From assembly GCF_050908995.1 (NCBI RefSeq), contig NC_135121.1:8184001-8248000 (forward strand): 64,000 nt of DNA. Reading direction: 5' to 3'. Shown here in pieces: positions 25,779 to 38,300 of the stretch. Origin of the DNA: Andrena cerasifolii. Lineage: Eukaryota; Arthropoda; Insecta; Hymenoptera; Andrenidae. Each line of letters starts with the position of its first letter. The stretch's first letter is position 1. A program made the position numbers and the translations under genes. A model generated the notes under the pieces. It saw nothing but the letters and a program-made list of their open reading frames with translations, ran no database searches and had not been told where the DNA came from.

Positions 25779-26495
25779 GGGGAGACCGGGGTAGGTTGTA
25801 ACACCGGTGTAAATTTTAACATAAGCAAAATCGTCTGAACGACAAACCTGGCAACCCACAGCATGCGAGAGCTGCTTGACGATGTCAGCACCGTCGGCTT
25901 TAGTGACGCAATCAAGCGTTATATATTCATTTTGTGGGTATAGCCCAGAATTTCAGTACGCAGAGCACGTAAGTAAAGTTTGTCTTAGCACTTTTATTTC
26001 AATTAACCGTCATTAAAAGCCATTTGAATTTTCTCACACATTGGCTTATTATAATGTGAACGCATTTTAATAATTTGATGTTTAGTTTCTCGTTTGCTGA
26101 GATAAAGCGCAGCAATTCAAACTCGGGGTAAATTGTAACAAGCTGCTTGGGGCAAAATGTAACATTTTACTACTCACTGCGCTCTAAATGGTGATAAAAC
26201 AAACCTGCTATTTGCTGACACGCCGGAAAAGGACGCTCTAGACGAACAACAGAACAATCGAGAGTCCAGAGAGTAGAAAAAAGTATGAAGGCAAAAGTAA
26301 AGAAAGCGAATAAGAAGACTTTGATAGAATCAGATGAATAAGCAACGACTGTTTAACTCGTGTATATCGAATGTTTAATAATGATCTGTTGTTTTCATTT
26401 GCATCTTTTAGAAATGTTTATTTGTGCTCATATTTCTATTTAAATGAGTGAAACAGATGTGTTACAATTTACCCCGGACTGGGGCACATTGTAAC
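25779..26495. mobile_element. One-ended TIR element with GTAGGTTGTAAC words
   Basis: The left tip GGGGAGACCGGGGTAGGTTG lies just after TA (25777-25778) and matches the tips of the elements at 52282 and 22191. The private word GGGGTAAATTGTAAC or a close variant occurs at 25788-25802, 26125-26139, 26149-26163 and 26481-26495 forward and at 26461-26475 reversed, with a weaker copy near 25808. The expected right tip, the complement of GGGGAGACC, is not found downstream, so the right end was lost or diverged and 26495 is only the last recognisable word. The interior is AT-rich and has no transposase-like frame. Confidence 0.6.
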
Positions 26496-27099
26496 AAAGG
26501 TTCAGATTTGTTTAAGATGAAGCTAGATGTCTAAGTGTCCAAGATTTTGTCACGTACTTACAACGAGTTCACCGCATATGTAAGTAGCAAGTCAGGCAAA
26601 TTATTCCCCGATTGAGAAAAACACTTTGGAGAAAAAAGTGTGAAACTGCACGCATCAAACGCATCCATCTGCGATCCCCATTACCGTGTCAAGACGCCGA
26701 GCGTACCTAAATCATGTCGAAGGCCGAGTTTACCAGAAAATCAACACCGAACTCCGTTCGTCATTCCGGTCTCGGCAGGACACGTGTTTCCTCTCGAGGA
26801 AACAGAACGAAAACGCCTGGCTATCGAGGCCCTATATCTAGCCTCGCGTCTAGCCTCCGCGTTCATCCCCCAGAAAGTTCGCCCAGAGGGAACGGAGCGC
26901 GCACGTATGCACACCACCGGGCTGAGGAACCGTGCCTGCCCCACATACGCGCGAGTGTGTGCACCAGACGAGTTCTCCAGGTCCCGCCCAGGTCCGTGGG
27001 CCAATAGTCATTAGCTGGGCCCATTAAACCCCCGGACGTGCACGCACGCACTCACGCACTCCGTGAGCGGGTACGCGCGTTTGCACGCGGCTAAGGACT
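26496..27099. other. No recognisable gene; alternating purine-pyrimidine patch
   Basis: I see no coding exon. The segment at about 27038-27090 is dominated by alternating CGCACG-type dinucleotides that could favour Z-form DNA, and it lies just upstream of the purine-rich candidate exon that ends at 27571. Confidence 0.45.
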
Positions 27100-27571
27100 C
27101 GGGCCACGAAGGCGGTTTCGAGGAAGAAGGACGAAGACAGAGCTACGATCAGCACCTGCGAGAGAGAGGGACGTTCGGGAAAGGGCTGAGCGTAGAGGAA
27201 AGGGTTCGAAACCGGCTGCAAGGAGGGGAATAAGGATCGAGGGGCGAGAGGGGTGCTGAAAGGGTAGAAACGAGGTAGAGGAAGAGAGGGAACTTGAGGA
27301 AGGAGGAAGAGGAGACCTGGTGGAACTGGAAGAGAGGGAAAGTGGCGTGGTGAAAGAAGAAGTCAAAACGAAGAAGAAGATCCTAGCAAGAAGCTCGAGG
27401 AAACAAGCTTGAACGATCAGAAGGCTCGAATCTGAAGTGAACACAATATCCAAGGATAGTTGCAGAACCTAAGGAGTCCTGACTTGCCAGGACTCTGTCC
27501 TAGAAAAAAGAATTAATCGATTCGATCCGCCCATCCTGGCATTAGAGGATCCCAAGACCGACCACCTACAG
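27100..27571 (+). other. Candidate untranslated exon with strong splice donor (speculative)
   Basis: On the plus strand this is a purine-rich stretch full of GAAGAAG- and GGAAGAGG-like strings, which resemble exonic splicing enhancers, ending in CTACAG|GTAAGAGC with its GT at 27572-27573, a near-ideal insect 5' splice site. No long open frame is present on the plus strand, so if it is an exon it would be untranslated, for instance a first exon of an unseen gene downstream. No TATA box or clear initiator was found, and purine-rich DNA can arise from simple-sequence drift, so confidence is low. Confidence 0.25.
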
Positions 27572-27573
27572 GT

Positions 27574-30500
27574 AAGAGCGAAGGGAAAGTAGCCATAAAG
27601 GAGGTCCCATGGATCGCCGAAAAAGGGGAAAAATTGGCTCCGAAATGCGGAGGACACGTCGTTAGGGCGACGGTTAAGGATGGTCCTCCGTTCCAGCTCG
27701 TTCAATGTTCGTGGTTCGCCAGTCCTGGCCAAGCGAAACGCGACTCGGCCAGCAGGCCTGGTAGCGTCTCCCGGTGAGAGAGACGGCGAAAACGGTGGGG
27801 GATCGTGAACAGGAGGTAGAGGCGGGCCCGAGAGGCGGCTTTAACGCCCGCCTTCCATCGACTTTATAGCGGCTGATAGCGGGCAGCGTAATCAAACGGC
27901 ACTTGCCGCGACGTCGAGCGTTATCGTGACGCGCCTCGTACCCCGTTGGATGGCGAACGCCGGCCCGTCGACGTGTAAAATGGGCATAATAATGGCCGAA
28001 ACTGCGGCCGGGATCGCGCGGCTCTGCTCACCGCTGTTTTACGGACGATGTTAAGTTGCCCCGCGCACGGGAACCTCGTAATTCCGTCTCGTATCGCGCG
28101 ATAAACGCGCGATATTGGCGTATCGAGCGTTCGCGGGCTTTTACGATCTCGATGATCGTCTCGGGGCGTGACTTCTTTTTGCATGTCTCTCCAGCAACTT
28201 CTCGGCGCGGAAAGGAAGTAGGGCACGCGTACATGGTCCTCCTCGGCTACCTTCGATGTCTCCCCGCTTCTTCGCTTCTCTTCTCGACAAACGTGTCGCG
28301 CGAAGCGGTTCTCGCCGAACCGCCTAGTGGTATCGACCCGTGTATGTACAGCCAGGCAGCCGCACAGTTGAAAACTCCAGAAACGCAGCACCTCACTTTC
28401 ACTCGGAGAACACACGCGGTGATGCAGACGCGGGATCCCGCGAATCCTCCGGATCCCTGTCAGCTAGGAAAACCGGGGAGACGGCACTTCCGTGGCGAGG
28501 AACGTCGCCTCCTGGCATCGTGCGAGGAACTGCGGCGGCCCGCAGGCCGCGTGAGCCAGAACAGGCAGAGCAACGGGCAAAGAGCGGATATTTCAGCTGC
28601 CGGCTCCTGCTGAGATGCGGCGATTATGTTTGTCCATTAATATGCGCCGAGACAAGGCAGCTTGGTCCTTTATCCGCTCGTCCGGGGCGCTCAGTGGGTC
28701 TCTGGGTCTGCGGGTCTAGGGCCTCCCGGTACGTCCTATCATTTATCACCGGGCTTTCACGCACACTTTTCGCCCTGCCCTCCCCCTCGCTGCCCGCCAC
28801 AGAGGGACCGTTAGTCACCAACTCGGCCGCTTTGGAATACGAATAAACGAGCGACGCTTCGCTCTGATGTCTACCCTCTTCACTCCTCCCCAGCCACCCT
28901 GGAATTCCAGCCTCTCGAGTCGGACACTCTCGTTGGCGCGGCCGCTCGACGAGTATTAATTTCGGGCGATAGAGCCCTCATATGTCGAGCAGCCTTCTTG
29001 TTCCCGATCAGGTAATCCGCGCTGGTTCTGAGAGGATCGCTAAACTCATCTCGCCAGTTCATCCGAGACGGTTACAATCCGGATGAGGACGACTTGTTGG
29101 AACAAGTACTGTCAGCTTCTGGTCACTCTTTCCTGATTTATGGGGCAGATCGATGCTTCTATGGCACCTGTAAAATAAGCTGGATCTAAGATGGATCCCA
29201 GTAGAACTGACCAGTGTTTAATTGCGGGATCGAGACTGCTCTCATCGAACTTTCATTTCCATGCACCACTTACCTAGCCTTCATTTGCCCCACGGCTATA
29301 AGTCTGAAGAGGAATTATCGGTCTACGAGCTTCATGTTGAATAAAAAGTACCTATCCGCCTGCTTTTAATGGGCCGAACTTCCGCGGAATCCAATAACCG
29401 ACATTCCGATAACGATGTTACAATAACAGCCGAGTAACCCGGCCCCCGGAAGTGACGGGGGTATCGCGAACACGTCAGAAACTGTCTGGCTGGATGACAC
29501 GAGGATTTCGAGCATCATTCATTATTACCGCAAGTAGCCTGTCGCGGCCGGGATATGGTTGTCTCGTATTTTTATTGCGATGCCCGCAATGAATCGCAAG
29601 AAATTCTCCGCTGTCACGCCGCTACCACATCTCGCGAGCGGAAAAACGCGTCGTGCCCGATCCTTCCGTTCGATTCACGGTGCTCTCTGCGTATCGAGGA
29701 ATCGCGAACGCGCAGCCGGGATCCTAATTCGCGGCTCCCTGATTAATATCAGTTCTCGTTCCCTTTCACCTCGATCAAGAGACGCGTACGCAGCTGCGTC
29801 GCTGCACGGTGTTCCCGATGCCAGTGGAAGCAGAATTCTGAAAAATTAACGCCCCCTAAGCCGACCCTCTGAATCGATCCAATCAACAGCTAGTCTCTTA
29901 GCTCTCTTAACGAGGCCCAGGGTCCCTTTCTCGAGGAAGAGACGCACCTGAGTCGCCGCGGCTGTCAGCTTTCCGAGAGTGGCCGGGTTACCGGTATTAA
30001 TAACAATTCCTTCTCGGGAACGGTTCCACGGCGGGCCCACGGGTGATTTAGTAACTCGACTGTTAACTTGTTCCTTTTTCCACCGGGTGGACCAGGGGGC
30101 CCGAGGCCCCACGAACACCGCGTCAATATGTTAATCCACGGAATATAATCCCCTCGATACGAAGAGGGACCGAGGTTATTAAAGCTCCCGACGGCCCTGT
30201 CCTCGTCCCACGAGCGCGTTATACCGGCGCACGTCGTCGTAAATATGAAATATCGAAGCCCAGATCCACGTATCGTCGGTTTCGTCCGGCCACGAATCGC
30301 CAGGGCGACGATGATCGTTTCTAACGTCTCCACCTCCTTTCGTTCCGGGGAACGAACGTTTAGCCTCTCTGCACCCCGTACGCTCCCCTCGCTGCACAGG
30401 CTTCCTTCCATTCGACTCCTATGCCAATTAAAAATCTTCCTTTCGGCGATTTTACGAGAGAACGAGCTCTCCGACTAGCGAGGCGTGGGACCCCGCTCGA

Positions 30501-31099
30501 GCGGATTCTCTATGCTTCCACGGAATTACCGTCGGGACGGAAATAACGTCCTCTTCGCCTTTTTTGCCGCTCCGCGATCGCCTGCAACTCCAACTTTTGT
30601 CCTCGTTAATCCTGGCGCAGTCCTGCGTCGCGGTTGGCGGTCTCTGTTTGCTCAGGTAATGCGTTTGTCTGGGTCCGCGTGACTTGTATTAGATCGGCGA
30701 TTAAAACGGTGGAGTTGAGATTATCATCGGTTTTTATTTATTATTAGATCTGAACTGTACGCGATCACGTTGTCCTAGATTTAAATTTCCCCTGGCTATT
30801 GATCTGTTCCGAGGAGGAACGTGTGATCGAACTGCATTGTCGTTTTCCAAACGCTAAGTGATACGGCGCGACATAAACGAAGCCTTAGATCACGGTGGGT
30901 TTCTGGAGATCCGAGTAGAAACCGGGCCGAATTAAATGTGCGCCATTAGCGGCAGTATTTCCCGCGCGTTCTTCTGTCCATTCACGATCGTAATCGGGGA
31001 TTAAACAAGAACGAAACTCGCGATATCTGGCCATTTCGCGCATCGATCGCGATAAATTCTGCCCGATGTAATTGCGCCATTCCTCCCTTCCCTCGGAAG
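27574..31099. other. About 3.5 kb without recognisable genes
   Basis: I see no convincing exon. The longest frames (28056-28613 and 28340-28846 on the plus strand, 27921-28415 on the minus strand) overlap one another in different frames within GC-rich DNA, are rich in Arg, Ser and Pro and match no known family. Compatible with intron or intergenic sequence. Confidence 0.5.
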
Positions 31100-31900
31100 G
31101 CGATGATCAGAAAAAGTGGAAGAGGGAGCGGGAATACAAGTGGAGGATGGAGGAGACGAAGACACGAGTGGGGAAAAAAAAAGGAGAGCGAAATAAAGGG
31201 GAAGTACCGAAGACTGAAATCAAGATAAAGGGGCAACGAAAGAAGTGAAAGGGGTATCGGATGGAGAGGAGGTTGAAGATGCAGTGCAGAAAGAATTGCA
31301 AGAAGTACGGGGAAGATTGTAATAAATTAAAGTACGGCAAGAATTCCAAACTTGTAGCAAGAAGAAGTGGAAGCGACCGCGACAGAGGGAGAAGAAGCGA
31401 TCGATTAAAAAGCTGAATGTATTTGGAATTTCGAAAAGGACGAACAGGAGTAGCCAGTGGTAGTGAAAAGAGAAAAGTGGAAAGCGAAGTGCGGGAAGAA
31501 TTATGCTGCAGAATGTGCGGGGAAAAAAAGTTCGTAACAAATTAACGTGCGTTAAGAATCTGAAAGCTTCGAGGAAAGGAACAACAGAGGCAGCTGCTGA
31601 AGTGGAAGAAATAGATAGGCGAAGCGGCGGAAGAAATACTGCACAGGAAAAGGATTTGCCATGTTTAGGAAAAGCGGAAGAAGAGGAAGAAACAGAGGGT
31701 ACCTAAGATGCACGAAATTCCTATCAGCAGACGAAAGAATATTTTCGCAAGGGGCATCAAAGGAAGCAGAAGCGGGAGAAGATGATGATACCGATGATCA
31801 GCAACGGAGGAAATGCCACAGGTGAAGAAGCAAGCAAATCACGCCGAAGAATTGCGGAGAAAAGGGGAAAGGACGCGGCCGAAATCAGCTGCTCGTATCG
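31100..31900 (+). repeat. Purine-rich degenerate repeat tract, about 0.8 kb
   Basis: The plus strand is strongly enriched in A and G over about 800 bp. Within it the segment from 31278 (GTGCAGAAAGAATTGCAAG, then GTACGGGGAAGATT and AATAAATTAAAGTACGGCAAG) is echoed about 210 bp later from roughly 31485 (GAAGTGCGGGAAGAATTATG, then GTGCGGGGAAAAAA and AACAAATTAACGTGCGTTAAG). This points to an old tandem duplication or a degenerate long-period satellite. Overlapping Phe/Ser/Leu-rich frames on the minus strand (31107-31540) are a by-product of the composition. I do not recognise a transposon family. Confidence 0.5.
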
Positions 31901-34474
31901 AAACTACGACCGATAAGGCTGAAATTTATCCACGCGCATCGGTCGCGATAAATTCGGATCAACGTGGCTGCAGTCTCTAAAGCTGGTCGTCTCCAGAGCT
32001 CGCATCTTAATACGATCGCAACACTGTGCACGGTCGGGCCAGGCTATCCGGGGCGAGCATCTTCTGAATGGAGGGCAATCTTCGAATGAAAGAGCGCGTC
32101 TACGATTTCTCTTTCTTGTTCCCCGGTTGAAGGGGGGGCGAAAAAAGGTGAGAGAAAGAAAGGCGGAGATGCTCGATCGCGGATCGAGAGTGGGCAGGCG
32201 AAAAAGAAGGAGAGGAGAAAGAGGGACGCCGTGGCACCGTTCCGTTCGAGCAGATTTTTCAAAAAGGAAATTATAAAAGCGGACTGGAAACGAGAGGGGC
32301 GGCTATAAAGAGGGATCTTTACGAGACACGGGGCTGCTGAGGTTCCAGGTCTCAAAGAGAGGAAGCACGCGGGACCTGCCGTGACGTCTTGGCGTTGTTT
32401 ATCGAGTTACGGAATTCGAAGATAAAATCGTGGAACCGTGTAGCCGCTGGCTAAGGGTGTGCCAGGAGGGATGAGACTCGGACTTGTTCCTCTCGTTAAA
32501 GAACCGCTAACATGCTTGTTTAGCCGCGTCGAAGGATGCTCGTTTGTTGGGTGGTGGCATTGTCTTTGGGGATGCTCGAGAGTTACTCCCGTGTATCCGT
32601 TTTTTTTCTTTTAATTTGGCAGGGGTTGCTGGTGCTTCTCGATACTTCACAGAGTTCCTTTTCAGTAAATTCAGATTGTCGATGGAACTTGGATGCTTTG
32701 TCCTTTTCCTGCAATTCTTCTGAATCCAAAAACATGAACATCTCCCTGAAACTTGCTTAAGCATAGAATAATATGGTTATTTCACTGGAGTGGAAAAAAG
32801 AACGCGGCAGATTTTTGTTCAACGTAGGACAGGATTCAGCGATAAAGAAGGGAGTAATTAAAACGTAACGAGAAGCTGTTTACCGAAAATTCCCAACGAA
32901 GACGAAGCGCAGGGGCCCTGGGGCGCGTAAATTTTCCCCGGGTAGAAAATAAACTACCGGTAATATGCCGGGACTCGCCCGCGAGAAAAGATCGTCGTCA
33001 TTATAAAGATAGAATTATACTCTGACGATATTAACTTCGCGCAGAAGCTCTTCGCAATTTCCAGAACGATAAATAACCCTCCTTACTTCGCGAGATACAC
33101 TCGACGACGCTTTTATTGCGCGTCACCTGAAATTAGTGAGAGCTCGCTTGACAAATCTTGCCTTCCCCCTACCCTCCTGCCTTCGATCTTCCTGCGATCA
33201 ACCAACGTACACCTGCGATCACGTCGCCTCGCGTCATTATCTCCCCTGAATGGAATCTCCTTACCTAATCCATCCCAGAGAAGATTAATCTAATTCCCTG
33301 CATCACGGGTTGGTTAGTGCTTATTCTTAGCACGTTCGGAGTCCGCTAAATCAGCCACGAGTCAGTCGAATTTAGCTGAAGAATCTGCTGAACGAAGCGT
33401 CTTATAAAACCGAGGAATAGAACCGGGCTGCAAGCTTACCTACACACCCTGCGAGTGTGCGATTGCAAGCGTGTTAACGCGAAGTTCTCCGAAGCCCAGG
33501 CCGAGCAGATTTCACCACTCGCGCCACGTAAAAGAACTTTATCTTCCGTTTCCATTTCTTCCGACATGAACGAAGAAGCTTCTTGCCCGCTAACGACGAG
33601 TACAAATTGCAACGGGCAGCATTACGATAATTCCTCCCGCAGCGATACTCGGAACGCAGGAGTCCATAAAGACACAGGGGAGCTTAATTTATCGAACGAT
33701 CACGCGAAACGCTTCTGCGTTCCTTGCCCGCTCGAATTCCGCGATTTCGCGCGTAACCCATGACCGCTGTCTGGCCGTTTAAGCGTTCGCCGTACCTCAT
33801 CCTCGCCTTCATCCCCCAGCAATAATCCGCGACGGTTCCTGGCCGAGGCGAATCCACGCGTCGACGCGCAGCGCCACGGGAGACGCTTATAATTTCCCGA
33901 GCCGAAGCTCGAGAAAAAGAGTAGGCCGCGAGACCGGCGCAGCAGAATCGAGAGGAACTTATTTACATTTCAGATTGCCCCGGGAGGGGTGTCGATTTTT
34001 TAGGCGCGTCGCCACCGCGACGGGGATAATTCTGGGTCGCGATGAAGCGTCGCGTTCCGCGTCCTGGGGCGATTCTGCCTCGCGGAGCGGAACGATCGCC
34101 GCGCGGCGTGCCCTCGAACGCGAGCGATTTTTAATAGCCCCCGGGACTCTGATTAATAAACGTCGATTACGGTTTATACGGGGCTCGAGATTGTCGGCAT
34201 ACATCGCGCTCGGGCTTTGATTTACCGTCGAACTTTAGCTTTAATGCGCCACGGTTTGCCTCCGTGCGATGATGCATATATGGGCTAGTTAATAAACGCT
34301 GCGCTCAGTGGTTCATGAAAAGTAATCATCCTTTGGCGGAATAGCCTCGAGAGCTTTTCTGCTCGAGTATCGACGTTGTCGCTTGTCTTTCACCAGCCGA
34401 ACTGCTGCAGGCGCGGGAGCGTGCCGCGTTCGGTAACAGAATAATGGAAATGCATATGGGGACCGTGTATTATA
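31901..34474. other. No recognisable gene
   Basis: I see no coding exon. All open frames are shorter than about 105 codons and none has a recognisable domain. A purine-rich patch lies at 32130-32225. Otherwise mixed GC- and AT-rich sequence. Confidence 0.5.
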
Positions 34475-35325
34475 GGGTCGACCGAGGCGAATCGGATCAC
34501 TTTGTGTTTGATGGTGAAAAAAGAATAGTCAGACATTAAAAAAACTAAATTTTATTATATATTCGTGACTAGTACTTCTTTGGCTCGAACATTAATGATA
34601 ACAAAAAATAAAATCAAACTTAAAAATGTTTCTTCTGCACGCAAAACCCCAAAAAGTGAGAAACATCCGATCCGCCCCAAAACTTGGGACTGTTTCTCTG
34701 CGAACTGCAAATTTTCGCAGGAATTTTCTTAAGAAAATCTTTAGAATCAACTTAAACAAATCTAATTTAATGACAGTGAAGTCAAGTGACACTATTTAGC
34801 ACCACAGGTTCTTAAGACCGTTTATTTATTTATTTTTTTCGTCACTTATTTAGATTCAATTTTCACCACAGCTTGCTTTATTTTCTTGAATACTCGAATG
34901 AAAAGGAAGAGTGCTCCGATTCGTTCAAAATGACGTGATCCGATTAGCCCCATATATAAGGATTTCAAACGCGGTAGATTACATAAACATATTATGATAT
35001 AATAGTCTAAAATATATCAAATACTAAACTTGGACACCGTGCAAACTAATAATACTAAACATATTTGGATTTTCCAGTGTATTTTTTATTTTAAATACGA
35101 AATTGCAGATTAGGTACGTAGGATAGAGTCAGACCAAAATTGTAACGTTCGTACGCGTTTTAATGACTTAAAACAATTGACGGGCTATTGCGATAGGTGC
35201 GAAGGAGAGGGACGAGGTACTACGAACAAACGGAATGCTCATTTCTATCCCGATGATAAGAAATACGGACTAAATCTTTCTTTTGACCCGATTCGCCCTG
35301 CGATCCAATTCGCCGCGGTCGACCC
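34475..35325. mobile_element. TIR element copy 2 of the GGGTAGACCGGGG family
   Basis: The left end GGGTCGACCGAGGCGAATCG pairs with the complement of the right end over 26 bp with three mismatches. TA precedes the left end; TG follows the right end, consistent with a mutated TA. Most of the 851 bp aligns by eye with the copy at 22191-23168 in the same orientation, roughly four-fifths identical, including ATTATATATTCGTGAC, AATGTTTCTTCTGCA and the GAAACATCCGAT word. Compared with copy 1 it lacks about 90 bp near 34803 and carries about 50 extra bases near 35180-35230. No coding capacity is visible. Confidence 0.75.
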
Positions 35326-35327
35326 TG

Positions 35328-38300
35328 CCGCACAGTTTTCGGGACAGCTCCTCGATAACTGTTCGAGGCATTAGACCACCGCCAGTCGTCGTAAATTAAT
35401 TAACGTACCTATTAATGATCGCACGGTTAAGAGCGAGAATGGAAGAGTAGCTGAGATATCCTCGCATTCGCGTCGCACGCTCGGTTATTATTCCGCCTGA
35501 GGAACGCGAATTCCGCAAGAACGTGCGGGCAAATATTTAAAGCGCGGTAATATTCCGCGCGCACCGGAATCGTAGGATGAATAACAAAAAGGGACGTGCG
35601 GCTCTGTCGGGAACATCTGTATACACACTCGTTAGCGATGTAGCCGGCTGAAGTTTGAGTGAGATCGAGGCGATCTGCTCGGAAATTCGTATGACGAGGA
35701 TTCGTGTCTCGTGTCGCCATCGACCCAAATATCAGCCCCGGACGGTTACGAATCCCAATTAGCCGCTTATTACACTTCCTGCGCCGGAAATTCTTTTAAA
35801 ATTATTCGTCTTATCGATGGTAACACGTTGCTCGTGTTACCAACGTTTACACAGGCCCACGCCTCGTACGCGCGCGCCTGATCGAGCGCGAAGCGCGCGC
35901 GTCAGTTGATTTAGCGTCAGATTGGTCACGGTTTGTCGCCTCACCCCACGATCCTCGGTTTCTCTTCTTCCTTTCCCGCCCCACGTCTCTCCCTCCATCT
36001 TCTAGGCCCGACACCCGCAATACTTTTCTTTCTTTTCGTTCCCCTGGCTCGTCTCCCAACCAGTTCGTAAGGGCGCAGCGCCGGATCTTTGATCACCCCG
36101 CCGACCATCGAGAGCGACCTGATCATCCGCGGTCCCGCGTCGAAAAGAAACCGATCCCTCGGCGCGTATTCTTCCTTTTCTCCTCTTCTTTCTCTCGCCC
36201 TCCCCCTCGTCGCTGCGCCGTGGGCCCTCGTGCAACCCGATGGAGGCATCGGATCATTAGTCGGGCATTCTGCTTCGTCAGAAAGCTTGGCGACTTCTCA
36301 GCTTTCTATCCGGTCTGTTTACACGGTCAACGAGTGATCCAACGTTAGAATCTGGGCGTGGACGTGTAATCGTGGCTTCGGGAAAATTACGGGGCGAACC
36401 ACTCGGGGATTACTGTCGCGTCAGGGTTGTCGGAAATACCTGCGGTATTATAACTGTTCTCCGAGCAGTCGACAACTTAAAATTACATTAATGAACGAGC
36501 AGATCGTGCCACAGTAGCGGCGAGGAACAAACGAGGCCTGGTCGCAACCCCCGAATCGTAGCCGCGCGTTCCCAAGTGGCACCGACGGCGTGGAAACCGA
36601 TCGGTAACTTTTCATCCGGCCTGAGAGCATCGTAATCTTCGCTGCCGGAAAATTTGTTCCGTCGCGTGGCCTACCATTATCGCGATTAAATGGTTGGAAA
36701 CCGTTCGCGGCTGTTCGTGAGCTGCAGTTTCGTGGGGCGCAGCTGTGATCCGTTCACGGCTCAGACTGCTCGTGCCTGCCTCCGTCCCTCTCTCCTTCTC
36801 CCTCTACATCGGTCCGTTTCTCCTGCTGCCTCCTAATGCCTAGGTGAGGAAATGACTTGTGGGATCGGCTGGCAACGGAATGGCAGAAAAGTGGTACTTT
36901 CGAGACGATCCCCTAAATCATGGAATCTCGAGAGGGGAGCAGCGCAACCAGTTTATCGTGAAACGAGATCGCCCGTTATTTCGTTTCCTTCTCCCTGTAG
37001 GTCAGACTAAAATCGCGGCCGACGATAGCGAAAGGAACAGAAGAAAACGTCCAAAGCAGAGGAATATAAGTAGCGTCGGGTCGAGAACTCGTCCAGCTTG
37101 CGTCGCAGGGCAGAAAGAGATTCATCCTTGAATATCGTCAATTGTAATTACGCCCAGGTAGGTGGCTAGAAGGGAACGGGGCGAAAGACTTCGGGGTTCA
37201 CGCTGGGAAATCGAATGGGAAGAAGGGGGATGACGGCATGACGGACAGGAGGCGTCTCAGGGCGGAGAAGGCGTTTCCCCTGGTGGTTCGCTCGTTCACC
37301 GGCTGTTGTTCTGCTTCCTTTTTTCTTAATTTATCGGGAACACCTCGAACTTGACTTTTCGTGAAGAAAGGGAATAATTAATGGGTGGTGAACGAGGAAT
37401 AGAAGGCCGAATTATACTGTCTAAATGGTGTAGTCGAAGCGACGGTTCCTTTGAGGGCTGTTACATCAGAAATTCTATTCCGCGCGGGGTTGTGAAAAGG
37501 AATCTCAAATCGATGATTTACTCTCCTCTTTTTTCTTCGTGATTTTACGTCAATAGATCAACGAACCACGTGTTTACGACGAGAGGAACGCTAGGATTGC
37601 AATTTCCATGGAAAGAGAAATCGCGGAGGATCGGAATCGATCATTCGCGGATGGCTGGATCGTTCATCATAATAGGTCACCGAAAAGTAAACGTCCATTC
37701 AGCAGAAGTTATCCTGAAATAACGATGGATGGCTCGCGGTTGGAGATTCCGTGACAAATTATCAATAACTTGAGCCTGAATCTAGCAAGACGCTCTCCAG
37801 CGGCGAAGAGGAGGTGAAAAGGGGAAGACTAATGACGAGATTGATGTCGTCCATGTTATAGAAGCGTTATAAAGAGACCTCCACGACAACCAGCGACGAC
37901 AAGCTGAAAAGGAATCCTCCTATTGCCTTGCCAAACAGCTGTATATCACTTTCAGACAGGGGAAGAAAAAAAGACAGGCTGTTTCCCTACTAATTCGCGT
38001 AGGCCTGCCTTCCACTTTGCTACATCCACACAGAGGTCTCCAAAGTAACTAATTTCAGCGGGTTTAACTAACTCCGCCAGACTCGCTGATCACTCGAACA
38101 CTGAAACTTCGCGAATCACGGTGGGAATCCACCATCCTCCACGAAATCACTCAACTTTTTAACCCTGAACTCACCCAGCTGCCATCGAGCCAACTTCTCC
38201 CCTCAACCTCCGGACAATCGTTCAATTGACAATCGACTAATCCGGGCGAGCAACGGGGGAAGACGCGAAATTCCGATCCATAGACGGTAATGCCGTTCCC

